Of a stretch of DNA of 64,000 nt, positions 53,705 through 63,139 are shown piece by piece. The DNA lies in the NCBI RefSeq assembly GCF_024609265.1, contig NZ_JANHMP010000002.1, positions 496,001-560,000 of the forward strand, written 5' to 3'. Below the pieces are notes generated by a model. That model saw nothing but the letters and a program-made list of their open reading frames with translations. It was not told the DNA's origin and searched no databases. The stretch comes from Geothrix campi (GTDB lineage: Bacteria > Acidobacteriota > Holophagae > Holophagales > Holophagaceae). A program made the position numbers and the translations under genes. How positions within the stretch are numbered: the first letter of the stretch is position 1; each line of letters opens with the position of its first letter.

Positions 53705-54328
53705 ATGCTGAACCTCGAGACCTTCCCTGTGGGCCCGCTGGGCTGCAACTGTTCGTTGGTGTGGGACCCGGCCACCAGCTTGGGGGTGGTGGTGGATCCG
53801 GGCGGGGATGGCGGGAAGATCCGGAAGCGCGTGGAGGTCCTGGGCTTCAAGGTCACGGCGCTGCTGCACACCCACGCCCACTTCGACCACGTGGGCGCCA
53901 CCCGCGAACTGCAGGACCTCTGGCAGTGCCCCGCCCATCTGCACGGAGACGACACCTTCCTCATCGAAGCCCTGCCGCAGCAGACCGGAATGTTCGGGAT
54001 GACCGCCATCCCCCAGCCCGACATGACCGCCTTGAACGCCGGAGACCGCCACCTGGGCTTCTCGACGCTGCATACCCCGGGCCACACGCCGGGCTCGTGC
54101 TGCTTCCACGGGGCTTTCGCCAAAGGCCAGGTGGTGTTGGCAGGGGATACGCTCTTCCGCGGGGGCGTAGGCCGCACGGACCTCTGGGGCGGGAGCTGGG
54201 AACACTTGGAGCAGAGCATCCGGCGAGAACTCTACGTGCTGGATGGCGCCACCCTGGTCATCCCGGGGCATGGCCCCGCCACCACCCTCGGGGAGGAGGC
54301 GGAGCACAACCCGTTCGTGCGGAAATAG
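53705..54328 (+). CDS. Metallo-beta-lactamase fold hydrolase (glyoxalase II-like)
   Basis: A 207-residue hydrolase with the metal-binding HTHAHFDH (55-62), then the distal His in STLHTPGHTPGSCCF, the bridging Asp in LAGDTLFRGGVGRTDLWGG, and a last His in VIPGHGPATTLGEEA. This is the YcbL/glyoxalase-II-like subfamily, which hydrolyses small thioesters. The substrate is unknown. It ends next to a convergent beta-barrel gene. Confidence 0.9.
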   Translation: MLNLETFPVGPLGCNCSLVWDPATSLGVVVDPGGDGGKIRKRVEVLGFKVTALLHTHAHFDHVGATRELQDLWQCPAHLHGDDTFLIEALPQQTGMFGMTAIPQPDMTALNAGDRHLGFSTLHTPGHTPGSCCFHGAFAKGQVVLAGDTLFRGGVGRTDLWGGSWEHLEQSIRRELYVLDGATLVIPGHGPATTLGEEAEHNPFVRK

Positions 54329-54329
54329 A

Positions 54330-54929
54330 TCAGCGGCCGAAGCGGAAGACGGCGCTCACCGACAACCAGGTGAGCGAATCCATGCCCAGGCCGTCGGCTC
54401 CGGTCTTCTCCACCGAGACACTGTTCAGGTGGCCTTCGAGGCTGAAGACGCGGTTGAAGGTGTAGCCGCCGCCCACGCGGACGCCCATGCGTCCGGACTG
54501 GTTGGCCTCCACATCGGGGTAGCCTGCGAGTTCGTAGGTGGCCTTGACCTTGTTGACGTTCAGCCCAACGAGGAAATATCCGCCACGAGAGGGGGATTCC
54601 AGGTTGAACACATAGTCGCCCCCAAACTGGGCCACGCTGAACGTGTTCTGCTGGGTGTTGCCGAGGATGGTCTGCTCTTTGCTCGCGAAGCCGTTCACAT
54701 TGAGGATCAGCCGCAGCTGGTGGTTCGAGGTGAAATTGAAATCCAGGTGGCCCCCGAAGTGCAGGCCGAGGCCTCCGTTGGCCCCGACGTAGTAGCCGGC
54801 CTCCTTCTTGTCGGCGAAATCACCGACGGGAAAGTTGAAGCCGGCCTGCAGCCCGCCATTGAGCGTGGGGGACTGGGCCAGGAGGCTGGAGCCAGCCAGA
54901 AGGAGCAGGGGCAGGGCGAGGGTTCGCAT
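54330..54929 (-). CDS. Small outer-membrane beta-barrel protein
   Basis: A 199-residue exported protein with signal peptide MRTLALPLLLLAGSSLLAQS, followed by alternating amphipathic strands (GGLQAGFNFPVGDF; YYVGANGGLGLHFGGHLDFNF; GVRVGGGYTFNRVFSLEGHL) and the OM-insertion type C-terminus (SAVFRFGR). It looks like an 8-stranded barrel of the OmpW/OprF-like kind. The ATG at 54929 has GGAGG 4 bp upstream. Confidence 0.85.
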   Translation of the reverse strand: MRTLALPLLLLAGSSLLAQSPTLNGGLQAGFNFPVGDFADKKEAGYYVGANGGLGLHFGGHLDFNFTSNHQLRLILNVNGFASKEQTILGNTQQNTFSVAQFGGDYVFNLESPSRGGYFLVGLNVNKVKATYELAGYPDVEANQSGRMGVRVGGGYTFNRVFSLEGHLNSVSVEKTGADGLGMDSLTWLSVSAVFRFGR

Positions 54930-55036
54930 GGTTCCTCCGAAAGCAAGCGGCGTAAGGATAGCAGAGGTGAAGGTTGCTTTTCGATGGTTACCCGGGGCTC
55001 TGCTGGCATGATGGGTGATCCCCCCGGAGGTCCCCA

Positions 55037-55810
55037 ATGCCCGATCTGCTCACCTCATCGTTCGGCTGCTTCGGCCCGATCGCGATCATCCTGATCATCT
55101 ACTTCCTCGCCTGCCTCAAGGTCGTGAACGAGTACGAGCGGCTGGTGGTCTTCACGCTCGGCAAGGTGGAGGAGAAGCCCAAGGGCCCGGGCCTCTGCTT
55201 CGTGTGGCGGCCTTTCCAGACGGCCATCACCGTGAGCCTGCGCACCACGGTGCTGGAAGTCCCCAGCCAGGATGTGATCACCCGCGACAACGTGAGCCTG
55301 AAGGTGAGCGCCGTCGTCTACTCGCGGGTGCTGGATCCCAAGCAGGCCATCATCGGCGTCGAGAACTACTACTACGCCACCAGTCAGATCGCGCAGACCA
55401 CCCTGCGCTCCATCCTGGGCGAGGTGAGTCTGGATGAACTGCTGGCCGACCGCGAAAAGCTCAGCGCCCGCCTGCGGGAGATCATCGACCGCTCCACGGA
55501 ACCCTGGGGCGTGGAAGTGAGCAGCGTCGAGTTGAAGAGCGTGGACCTGCCCGAGCAGATCCAGCGCGCCATGGGCAAGCAGGCCGAGGCCGAGCGCGAG
55601 AAGCGGGCCAAGATCATCGCCGCCGAGGGCGAGCTCATGGCCAGCCAGCAGCTGCTGGAAGCCGCCAACAAGATCAGCCAGAACCCCACAGCCATCCAGA
55701 TGCGCTACCTGCAGACCCTCACCGAGATCGCCGTGGAGAAGAACAGCACCATCGTCTTCCCGCTGCCCATGGAGATCATGAAGGCCTTCGAGAAGTTCAT
55801 GGAGAAGTAG
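55037..55810 (+). CDS. SPFH/Band 7 (slipin/stomatin-like) membrane protein
   Basis: A 257-residue protein with an N-terminal hydrophobic hairpin (CFGPIAIILIIYFLACLKV) and a Band 7 domain: NEYERLVVFTLGKV..., RTTVLEVPSQDVITRDNVSLKVSAVVYSRV, WGVEVSSVELKSVDLP and AEREKRAKIIAAEGELMAS. Slipins form large membrane oligomers of unclear function and often pair with NfeD proteases; none is adjacent here. Its last 14 bp overlap the convergent transglutaminase gene. Confidence 0.92.
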   Translation: MPDLLTSSFGCFGPIAIILIIYFLACLKVVNEYERLVVFTLGKVEEKPKGPGLCFVWRPFQTAITVSLRTTVLEVPSQDVITRDNVSLKVSAVVYSRVLDPKQAIIGVENYYYATSQIAQTTLRSILGEVSLDELLADREKLSARLREIIDRSTEPWGVEVSSVELKSVDLPEQIQRAMGKQAEAEREKRAKIIAAEGELMASQQLLEAANKISQNPTAIQMRYLQTLTEIAVEKNSTIVFPLPMEIMKAFEKFMEK

Positions 55811-57749
55811 GCGGTACCCACTTTCGCCACACAGCGGCCTCCGCCTTCGCCAGGGTGGAGGCCGCGCTGTTCCGGGCCCCATAGGCTTCGGCATCCACGG
55901 CCTCCGCGAGCCTCAGCAGGTCCCCCGCCCGCTCGGGCCTCAGGGTTCCCAGCCGCAGCAGCCAGGCCCGGGCCGTCTCGCCGGCCAGCGGGGCCGCCAC
56001 GCGGTGCGTCCGGGCCAGGAGGGGGCGCAGGGCGCGGATGCTCCCGGGACCCGGCGGCACGGGTCGCCAGAGCTTCCTGGTGCGCCAGGCGATCCAGACC
56101 GAGGCCAACAGGGCGAGGCCCCAGGACAGACCGGGCGGCGGCGCCTTCCAGCGCCACTCCCAGCCCTGGATCCGGGCCTGGATCCAGGAAAGCCCGGCCA
56201 CCTGATCCTGGTCCGAGAACCGCACCACGTGGCGATCCCAGTGATAGCGCAGGGTGTCCAGCCAGCGTGAAAGGACGCCGAGGCCGAGGGGACCTCCCTG
56301 CGCATCCTGGCCGGCGGCGGCAGGGGTGGGGTCCGCCACATGCCAGTGGCCCTGGTCCCAGTACTCCACCCAGCTGTGAGCCTGGTCCTGGCTCACGCGA
56401 AAGTAGCCGCCCTCGGGGATCCAGGGGCCCAGGCGGAAACCGTTCACCACCCGGGCCGGCACGCCCCGGGCCCGGAGCATCAGGGCCATGGCCGAGGCAA
56501 AGTACTCGCAGTGGCCGGCCTGGGTGCGATCCAGGAAATCCTCCAGGGGATTTGCCGCCCGGCCGGACGGGTTGTCCAAGGTGTAGCGGAAGCGATGCAA
56601 GGACCGTTCCAGCACACGGGCCAGCTCGGGCGTGGGCAGCAGGTCCGGCGCGAAGCGAAGGCTCCAGCGCCGGGCTGCCTCGTGCTCGGGTCCCAACTCG
56701 GTCAATGTTTCGAGCCTGCGGGGGGACAGTGAGGGCTCGGAAGGATCAGGCCCTCCATCGTTCCACGTCACTTCCAGCGGAACAGGGCGAGTCCGGGGGA
56801 AGCGCCAGCGGATGCTGCCTCCGCTGCCGCGGCGAAGGGCCAGGTCGGGCGCCAGACTGGAAGTCCCATAGGGCAAGGTCAGAATGCCCTGGGCACTTGG
56901 GGAGAACAGGAATTCCGCCCGTTGGGCCCCGGTCCTGCTGCGGGGATCCCGGAAGGCGGTTGGCGTCAGCTCGGAGGTGGTCCAGCGCATCTCCTGGACA
57001 GTCTCCAGGGCCACTCCGCGCAGCAGGTCCAGTCCGGTCAACGGGGTTGGACCCCTGTCAGGAGGTGGGGCGATGCGCAGGACGACCTCGGGGTTGGGTT
57101 CGATGGGGCCGCCCCCGGCGAGGTCCATCTGATCGCCGAACCCCGCTCGGGCCGCCATGGCGGCGGTTCCCAGAAAGCCCCTGGGCCTAAGGCCGGCATT
57201 GAGGCGCGGCAGGATCAGGAAGAAACCCACCCCCAGCACCAGCGTCGCGCCCATCCAGGCGGGAATGCGCCCGAACGGGGGACGGGAAAGGACCCCCCTG
57301 CGGAGGCTGGCGGAGGCCTCCCAACTCTGCTGGAGCAGGGCTGCGGCCGCCGAACCCAGCCAGAGCATGGCCCAGAGGAGGAATACCAGATCCGTGGTGC
57401 TCACGGCCGTGGTGAGGAAGAGCAGGAAGCCCATGAGTACCAGCTGGCGGCGCTGGGGCAGCTCCCGGGGCAGGATCAGCCTCAGTCCCGCCAGCAGGAA
57501 GAGGGTGTGGATGGCCACGGGGAAGATGCCGCGGCCCCGGGCCAGATCCGCCAGGAAGAAGACCAGGGCACCCACCTCCAGCCAGCGGTGATGCCGGCCA
57601 AGGTCCCAGCGCAGCACTTCCACCAGGGCCGCAGCCACCAGTGGGAAGGCCATGACGGCCAGTTCCGCAGGCTCATAGATGTCCGTGGAGACGGATGCTC
57701 CGAAGGCCACCCAGAGCGGCAGGTGGTCGATCCAGCGCGCCCACCTCAC
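55797..57749 (-). CDS. TgpA-like membrane transglutaminase (DUF3488 plus transglutaminase-like core)
   Basis: A 650-residue membrane protein of the TgpA family. Six N-terminal membrane helices (e.g. LVLMGFLLFLTTAVSTTDLVFLLWAMLWL) precede a periplasmic region. The catalytic Cys is in GHCEYFASAMALMLRARGVP and the His/Asp in HSWVEYWDQGHWHVADPT, followed by one more helix (GLSWGLALLASVWIAW) and a cytoplasmic DUF4129-like tail. The start is GTG at 57749, overlapping the anmK stop, so it is translationally coupled. Confidence 0.92.
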   Translation of the reverse strand: MRWARWIDHLPLWVAFGASVSTDIYEPAELAVMAFPLVAAALVEVLRWDLGRHHRWLEVGALVFFLADLARGRGIFPVAIHTLFLLAGLRLILPRELPQRRQLVLMGFLLFLTTAVSTTDLVFLLWAMLWLGSAAAALLQQSWEASASLRRGVLSRPPFGRIPAWMGATLVLGVGFFLILPRLNAGLRPRGFLGTAAMAARAGFGDQMDLAGGGPIEPNPEVVLRIAPPPDRGPTPLTGLDLLRGVALETVQEMRWTTSELTPTAFRDPRSRTGAQRAEFLFSPSAQGILTLPYGTSSLAPDLALRRGSGGSIRWRFPRTRPVPLEVTWNDGGPDPSEPSLSPRRLETLTELGPEHEAARRWSLRFAPDLLPTPELARVLERSLHRFRYTLDNPSGRAANPLEDFLDRTQAGHCEYFASAMALMLRARGVPARVVNGFRLGPWIPEGGYFRVSQDQAHSWVEYWDQGHWHVADPTPAAAGQDAQGGPLGLGVLSRWLDTLRYHWDRHVVRFSDQDQVAGLSWIQARIQGWEWRWKAPPPGLSWGLALLASVWIAWRTRKLWRPVPPGPGSIRALRPLLARTHRVAAPLAGETARAWLLRLGTLRPERAGDLLRLAEAVDAEAYGARNSAASTLAKAEAAVWRKWVPPTSP

Positions 57750-58879
57750 GGCCAGACCCAGCTCCCGAGCGCCGCGGGTCGTGCGGCGCCGGTCACCTCC
57801 GGGAGGTTTCCCGGCAGGCCCAGGGCGCTGGCCGCGCCGAGCAGGGCCCAGCTCACCGCCTCCCGCGCACCAGACGGAAAGACCGTATCGTCCTCCAGAG
57901 GCAGTGCCAGGCGGGCGCCGAGCTCGGCGCGCAGGCGCCCGTGCAGCGCGCCGCCCCCGCTGACCAGCCCGCGGGTCTCCGCGGCCAGGGGGGTGAGACG
58001 GGCCGTCTCCCGGGCCACGGCTTCAGCGCTGAAGGCCGCCAAGGTGGCCAGGCGGTCCGGAAGGGGAATGGATTCCAGCGCCGGGGCCTGTCCCTCAAGC
58101 CAGGCCTCGCCGAACACTTCCCGGCCCGTGGATTTGGGTGGTTCCTGCAGAAAATAGGGATGCCGCAGCCACCGTTCCAGCAGATCCGCGTGGACGGTTC
58201 CCGTCGCTGCCGCACCGCCGGGATCGAAGGCCAGGCCCAGCCAGCGGTGGGCGGCCAGATCCAGGAGCGACATGCCGGGGCCCGTATCCCAGGCGCGAAG
58301 GCGAGTGCCGTCCCAGTAGGCCAGGTTCGCGATACCCCCCAGGTTCAGGGCCAGCCAAGGTTCCGCTCCGCGCAGCCAGCGCTCGGGCAGGGGCACCAGG
58401 GGGGCGCCTTGACCGCCCAGAGCCAAGTCGCGGCGGCGGAGATCCCATACCACCGGGCAGCCCAGAGCTTCGGCCAGCACGTAGGGGTCCGCCAGCTGGA
58501 GGGTGGCGCCCTCGGCAGGGTGGTGCTGGACGGTCTGGCCGTGAAGAGATGCGAAGTCGGGCTTCAGGCCGAGGTTCGCGCAGAGATCCGCCGCGGCACG
58601 GGCGTGGTGATCCCCCAGGCGCCGCTGGAGGATGCACAGCCCGGCTGGATCCAGGCGGTTCGAAGCGGCCGCGAGCACCTCGGCCTTCATGGATTCAGGG
58701 TAGGGCGTGGCACGGTGGCCGAGCAGGGCGCGGAAAGGGAGCCCATCGGGGAAGGCGGCGGGATCCACTTCTACCGCCACGACGTCCACCCCATCGGCGC
58801 TGGTGCCGGACATGAGGCCCAGCACACGCCAGGGGCGGTCCTCCGGGAGCGGGATGCGGGAACGCATGACGCTGATCAT
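57746..58879 (-). CDS. anmK: Anhydro-N-acetylmuramic acid kinase
   Basis: Phosphorylates 1,6-anhydro-MurNAc released during peptidoglycan recycling, opening the anhydro ring. The 377 residues have the ATP-binding GLMSGTSADGVDVV near residue 21, ASLHGQTVQHHP, NLGGIANLAYW, DTGPGMSLLD, and LVSGGGALHG. The start ATG at 58879 lies 17 bp from a TIR element. The transglutaminase gene downstream is coupled, which may hint at a cell-envelope role for both. Confidence 0.94.
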   Translation of the reverse strand: MISVMRSRIPLPEDRPWRVLGLMSGTSADGVDVVAVEVDPAAFPDGLPFRALLGHRATPYPESMKAEVLAAASNRLDPAGLCILQRRLGDHHARAAADLCANLGLKPDFASLHGQTVQHHPAEGATLQLADPYVLAEALGCPVVWDLRRRDLALGGQGAPLVPLPERWLRGAEPWLALNLGGIANLAYWDGTRLRAWDTGPGMSLLDLAAHRWLGLAFDPGGAAATGTVHADLLERWLRHPYFLQEPPKSTGREVFGEAWLEGQAPALESIPLPDRLATLAAFSAEAVARETARLTPLAAETRGLVSGGGALHGRLRAELGARLALPLEDDTVFPSGAREAVSWALLGAASALGLPGNLPEVTGAARPAALGSWVWP

Positions 58880-58895
58880 GCCAGCAAGTGCGGTT

Positions 58896-59167
58896 AGGGC
58901 CTGTTTTCAAAATGGATGCGAGCCGCGACGCCGTCCAGCCGCGACCATGGCTAGGCGACGGCCGAAGGGCGATGCGGGACATCGTTCGAGGTCGCCAACG
59001 CAGCCAGGGTTGCGGCTGGGCGACGTCCCGGAGGGCAAGGGGCGGCGCCCGGTGCGATGCTGCGTCAAGCTCCTCATCGATAGTACCGCTATCGCCTTCG
59101 TCGCTTTCCTCGCCTCGCTTGGGCGGCGCCCCTTGTGCGGCCACACCCCACTTTGAAAACAGGCCCT
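58896..59167. mobile_element. MITE-like structured element with terminal inverted repeats (copy B)
   Basis: A 272-bp segment bounded by 20-bp inverted repeats with one mismatch (AGGGCCTGTTTTCAAAATGG at 58896-58915 and its complement at 59148-59167). The interior aligns with 23365-23682 at four blocks in the same order: 58967-58987, 59026-59036, 59061-59072 and 59081-59120. Hairpins CGATG/CATCG and CGATAG/CTATCG are shared in position. It lies between divergent anmK and the zinc-ribbon gene. No ORF of its own is credible. Confidence 0.82.
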
Positions 59168-59209
59168 GAACGGTTTCGGGGTACCCTTGGAGTTCCCAGG
59201 GGGTTCCCC

Positions 59210-59755
59210 ATGTTCTGGATCATTCTCATCGCCGGTATCGTGCTTTTCTTCGTCATGCGCGGGAAGAAGGACCGCCCCGAGCAGCTCGGCGCCTCGCGTC
59301 GTGCCCTGCCGACGGGCCCGCTGGAGCCGCACACCTTTCCCTGCCCCTACCCCAAGTGCCCCGCCTGCGGAGCCACCGGCGACAAGATGGTCCAGGATTG
59401 GGATGGCCTGCGCGCCGTGAAGTGGACTTGCGGTTATTGCGGCGCCCTGGCGGGCGTGCAGACTCTCAAGGACGAGGAGCTTCCGCCCTCCGCACGGCGG
59501 CGCCTGGGCCTGGACGCGCCGATGCAGGGTTCGGTCCCCATGCAGCAGGGCGGCTACGGTCAGCCCGGTGGCGGCATGGGCGGGCTGCTGACCGGCATGA
59601 TGATCGGCAACATGATGGGTGGTGGCGGCCATCATCACGACGGGCAGAACAACGGCGACGGCTGGGGCGGCGGGTCTTCAGACGGTTCCTCCAGCGATTG
59701 GGGAGAGTCCAATTCCGGGTCCAGCGACTGGGGTGATTCCGGCGGGGATTGGTAG
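59210..59755 (+). CDS. Membrane-anchored zinc-ribbon protein with Gly/Ser-rich tail
   Basis: A 181-residue protein: an N-terminal membrane helix (MFWIILIAGIVLFFVM), a C4 zinc-ribbon-like unit (CPYPKCPACGATGD...WTCGYCGA, residues about 45-82), and a low-complexity C-terminal half rich in Gly, Met, Ser, Asp, Trp and His (GGGGHHHDGQNN...SSDWGESNSGSSDWGDSGGDW). The tail resembles TPM-domain or secreted Gly-rich tails, but no TPM is present. The ATG at 59210 has AGGGGG upstream. Function unknown. Confidence 0.75.
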   Translation: MFWIILIAGIVLFFVMRGKKDRPEQLGASRRALPTGPLEPHTFPCPYPKCPACGATGDKMVQDWDGLRAVKWTCGYCGALAGVQTLKDEELPPSARRRLGLDAPMQGSVPMQQGGYGQPGGGMGGLLTGMMIGNMMGGGGHHHDGQNNGDGWGGGSSDGSSSDWGESNSGSSDWGDSGGDW

Positions 59756-59763
59756 ATTCAGCG

Positions 59764-59863
59764 TCACCAGAACAAGGTGATCAGCTCAATTGATCTTGCT
59801 TGAGATCAACGAGATAGCCGTACGTCTATGAATAGCGACGTTTGTATCGCTAATAGGCCTATT
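59764..59863. promoter_or_regulatory. AT-rich regulatory region upstream of the TonB-dependent receptor
   Basis: Several short palindromes crowd here: TCACC/GGTGA (59764-59780), TTGATC/GATCAA (59790-59809), TAGCGA/TCGCTA (59833-59852) and the 12-mer AATAGGCCTATT (59852-59863). Their density and low GC in a GC-rich chromosome suit a regulated promoter. No named consensus is met. Confidence 0.45.
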
Positions 59864-59977
59864 GGATATTTTCCTTGATATGGACATTCAAATGCCCACT
59901 ATGAAGCCACTTTCCTTCTGACCTTGGCCATCCCGTGGTGGCCAATCATTTCTGGAGCGGCTGTGGCCTGCCATCGC

Positions 59978-62797
59978 ATGCGTTATCTGACTCTGCTTCT
60001 CGCCTCTGGGGCCATCCTGTCCGCCCAGACCACCGGGGCCCTCCAGGGCCGCGTGCTGGATTCCAAGGGGACCCCCGTTCCAGGCGCCCGGGTCGCCGTG
60101 ACTGGGGCCGGTGTCCAGGGCGAAAGGTCGACACTTACCGATGCCTCAGGCTCGTACCGGATCGGCCTCCTGCCTCCCGGCGTGGTCACGGTGACTGTCA
60201 CGAAGGAGAGTCTCAATACGGCCAAGGCACAAGTTCAGGTGGGCCTGGACAAGACGGCTACGGTCGAACTGAAGATGGCGTCCGTGGCGTCCGCCGAGGT
60301 GGAAGTACTCGGCACCAGCACGGTGGTCGACATGAAGGCCACGACCGCTGGTGGGAACTACACCGCCGAATCCATTTCAAAGCTGAATGTGTCCCGGGAT
60401 TTCGCCAACATCGCCCTGCTGGCACCTGGCGTCACCACCGAGGGCAGCATGCCCAACGGCAATCAGGGAATGAAGATCTACGGGGCCTCGGGTGCCGAAA
60501 ACAACTATGTTGTAGATGGCATGAACGCCACGAACGTGGAGTTTGGAACTCAGGGGAAGAAGATCCCCATGGAGTTCATCCAGGAATTCCAGGTGAAGAC
60601 CGGGGGCTACGAAGCCGAATATGGCAAGGCGCTGGGCGGCATCATCAACGTGATCACGAAGTCCGGTGGCAACGACTTCGCGGGGGATGTGTTTGCCTAC
60701 TCCGAAGGGGGATTTCTCAAGACTGGGAACAAGCACCAGAATGAAGGCAACCTCTCACAGCCTCTTCTTCTGGAAAACAAGACAACGGAATTGGGCTTTG
60801 ATGTCGGTGGCCCCATCATCAAGGACAGGCTCTGGTACTTCATCGCATTTGACCGCCGGACGAACAAGCAGACCAATCTGATTCGATCAGCAGATCCCAC
60901 CGTTGATGGGCTGAAGGCGCCTACCGATTCGACCCGTGATTTGTTCGCCCTGAAACTCACTTGGCATCCTACCGAGGGCCAGAGTTTCATTGCTTCCGTG
61001 GTGGGTGATCCCGAAAAGATCACTGGCGCAGTGGTTGCACCCAAGGGCACCCAGGGCACCTGGGATGGTGAGAGGAAGATCGGTGGTACCGACTTCAGCC
61101 TTCGTTATGAGATCTCAGGGGACAAGTGGTTTGGGCAGCTGCAGTACAGCCAGCACGAAGAGACAAACTCGACCCTTCCAGGCGCCGGGGCCAACGATAT
61201 CAAGCTGGTGGACAATACCCTGGGCGGATCCGAGAGTGGCGGTTTTGGGCGCTGGGATGACAAGAAGTTCACCCGCAACAACATCACAGGCTCCATCACT
61301 GCGTTCCTGGATTTCTTCGGTTCCCACGAACTCAAGGCTGGTTTCGATCTTCAGAGCGACAAGGCTGACATCCATCGCAGCTACACGGGTGGGCAGCAGG
61401 TCACCCTCCTGAACGACGATGGGTTGGGTAATGCGGATTCGAAGATCTATTCCCACTACTGGTGGACCAACGCTGCCGGGACCCTTGGGTTTCCCTATGA
61501 CCCGGATCCCACCTCGGTTTTCAACGCGCCCAGCATCGTCTTCGCTTCCAAGCCCAAGCACGAGAGCAGGTCTTTCTTCCTTCAGGATAAATGGAGCCCC
61601 ACTGCCCGGCTGAACATCAACCTGGGTGTCCGTGTGGACAACACGGATGTGAAGGATCAGTTCGGTGTCACCGCCTTCTCCTTGAAGAACGAGTACGCCC
61701 CACGTCTGGGGTTCATCTACGACTTCCGCGGCAAAGGCCAGGACAAGGTCTATGGCAGCTTCTCCCGCTACTACGAGCAGGTTCCCCTGGATCTGGTGAT
61801 CCGCTCCTTCAGCGTGGAACGCAATCCAACCACCTACAACTACAGCGGCACTGGCATGGCGCCAAACGCGACTGCCGAGGCCTTCTTGACTGCCCAGGCC
61901 CAGGCCGCCGATCCAACGGCGCCACCGGTTGTCTCGACCATCGTCGGGTCCTATGTCGAGCCGGTGGATAAGAACCTGAAGGGGTCTTACTCGGATGAGA
62001 TTCTCATCGGGGCCGAGACGACCTTCGACAACCTCTACATCTTTGGCGGCAAGTTCATCCGCCGCTACCTTGGGCGGGCCATTGAGGACGGTCTGGACGT
62101 GACTTCCCCCCTGGGTGATTACTTCATCATGAACCCCGGTCAGAGTTCTCCCGCGGGTGTTACCTATCCCCAGGCCATCCGGGACTACAAGGGTTTCGAG
62201 TTCACGGCCCAGCGCCGCTTGTCGGACCACTACACCTGGCAGGTCAGCTACCTCTGGAGCGAACTGAAGGGCAACTACGAAGGTGCCTTCCAGGGGATCG
62301 GCGGAGCAGACGGGACGGGCCAGCTGGATCCCAACATCAATGCCGCCTTCGACCTTCCCGAGTTCATCGTGAACAGCTACGGACTTCTGAGCGGAGACCG
62401 AAAGCACCAATTCAAGGCGAATGGGGCTTACGAGTGGGATTTCGGCCTGACCTTGGGGGCCAACCTGGTCTACCAGAGCGGCACGCCCATAAGCCGGCTG
62501 GGCTACCACAGCGGGTATGGCCGGTATGAACTGTTCCTGCTGCCCCGGGGGACCGAGGGGCGCACCCCCGACACCACCCGCCTGGATGTGAACTTGGCCT
62601 ATGCCCTGAAGCTGACCAACAAGCAGCGCCTCCGTTTTGTTCTCGAGGTCACGAACCTGCTGGATTCCCAGACAACGACCGTGGTCGACCAAAGGTATGA
62701 CTTCACCCAGGGCGGACCTGTCAATCCGAACTATAAGGGGGGCTTCTACTTCCAGGCGCCACGCTCCGTGCGCCTAGGCATTCGATACAGTTTCTGA
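59978..62797 (+). CDS. TonB-dependent receptor with carboxypeptidase-regulatory N-domain (Oar-like)
   Basis: A large (939-residue) outer-membrane receptor of the Oar/CarboxypepD_reg type typical of Acidobacteria and Bacteroidetes. Signal peptide MRYLTLLLASGAILSAQ is followed by a carboxypeptidase-regulatory-like domain (GALQGRVLDSKGTPVPGARVAVTG, residues about 20-100), a plug domain (YVVDGMNATNVEFGTQGKKIP...GGIINVITKSGGN) and a 22-strand type barrel ending in aromatic RLGIRYSF. The ATG at 59978 begins the signal peptide; a TTG at 59924 is rejected. The substrate is unknown. No TonB or transporter partner lies adjacent. Confidence 0.92.
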   Translation: MRYLTLLLASGAILSAQTTGALQGRVLDSKGTPVPGARVAVTGAGVQGERSTLTDASGSYRIGLLPPGVVTVTVTKESLNTAKAQVQVGLDKTATVELKMASVASAEVEVLGTSTVVDMKATTAGGNYTAESISKLNVSRDFANIALLAPGVTTEGSMPNGNQGMKIYGASGAENNYVVDGMNATNVEFGTQGKKIPMEFIQEFQVKTGGYEAEYGKALGGIINVITKSGGNDFAGDVFAYSEGGFLKTGNKHQNEGNLSQPLLLENKTTELGFDVGGPIIKDRLWYFIAFDRRTNKQTNLIRSADPTVDGLKAPTDSTRDLFALKLTWHPTEGQSFIASVVGDPEKITGAVVAPKGTQGTWDGERKIGGTDFSLRYEISGDKWFGQLQYSQHEETNSTLPGAGANDIKLVDNTLGGSESGGFGRWDDKKFTRNNITGSITAFLDFFGSHELKAGFDLQSDKADIHRSYTGGQQVTLLNDDGLGNADSKIYSHYWWTNAAGTLGFPYDPDPTSVFNAPSIVFASKPKHESRSFFLQDKWSPTARLNINLGVRVDNTDVKDQFGVTAFSLKNEYAPRLGFIYDFRGKGQDKVYGSFSRYYEQVPLDLVIRSFSVERNPTTYNYSGTGMAPNATAEAFLTAQAQAADPTAPPVVSTIVGSYVEPVDKNLKGSYSDEILIGAETTFDNLYIFGGKFIRRYLGRAIEDGLDVTSPLGDYFIMNPGQSSPAGVTYPQAIRDYKGFEFTAQRRLSDHYTWQVSYLWSELKGNYEGAFQGIGGADGTGQLDPNINAAFDLPEFIVNSYGLLSGDRKHQFKANGAYEWDFGLTLGANLVYQSGTPISRLGYHSGYGRYELFLLPRGTEGRTPDTTRLDVNLAYALKLTNKQRLRFVLEVTNLLDSQTTTVVDQRYDFTQGGPVNPNYKGGFYFQAPRSVRLGIRYSF

Positions 62798-62816
62798 AAC
62801 TCGCGCGGATATAGGC

Positions 62817-62842
62817 AAAGCGGCTCCTCAGGGGGCCGCTTT
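62817..62842. terminator. Hairpin between convergent TonB receptor and gatC
   Basis: AAAGCGGC/GCCGCTTT with a 10-nt loop lies 20 bp after the receptor stop. The flanking AAAG/CTTT can give short U-runs on either strand, so it may terminate both genes. Confidence 0.55.
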
Positions 62843-62853
62843 GTCGTCGCGCT

Positions 62854-63138
62854 CTACAACACCTTGGGGACGACGAAGTGCCCCCGGTCCTGCTCAGGCG
62901 CGTTGGCCAAAGCCTCCGCCTGGGTGAAGGTGTCGCGCGGTGCGTCATCCCGCCGGGGCAGGGGTTTCCCGAGGCCGGCCAGCATGGGCTCCACGCTATC
63001 CAGGTCCAGTTCGTCCAGGCTGGCTGCATGGGTGAGCATGCGGGTCATGGCGACGCGCATGGGTTCGATCTCCTCCTCCCTCAGGCTCAGGTGGGCCAGG
63101 GCGGCGCAGCGCAGTACATCCTCGCGGGTGACATCCAT
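62854..63138 (-). CDS. gatC: Aspartyl/glutamyl-tRNA amidotransferase subunit C
   Basis: Small subunit of the GatCAB complex that converts Glu-tRNA(Gln) and Asp-tRNA(Asn) to the amides. The 94 residues show the family N-terminus (TREDVLRCAALAHLSLREEEI), VEPMLAGLGKPLPRRDDAPRD and AEALANAPEQDRGHFVVPKVL. It begins 1 bp after the tsaD stop and so is probably co-transcribed with it. gatA and gatB are not in the window. Confidence 0.93.
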   Translation of the reverse strand: MDVTREDVLRCAALAHLSLREEEIEPMRVAMTRMLTHAASLDELDLDSVEPMLAGLGKPLPRRDDAPRDTFTQAEALANAPEQDRGHFVVPKVL

Positions 63139-63139
63139 C

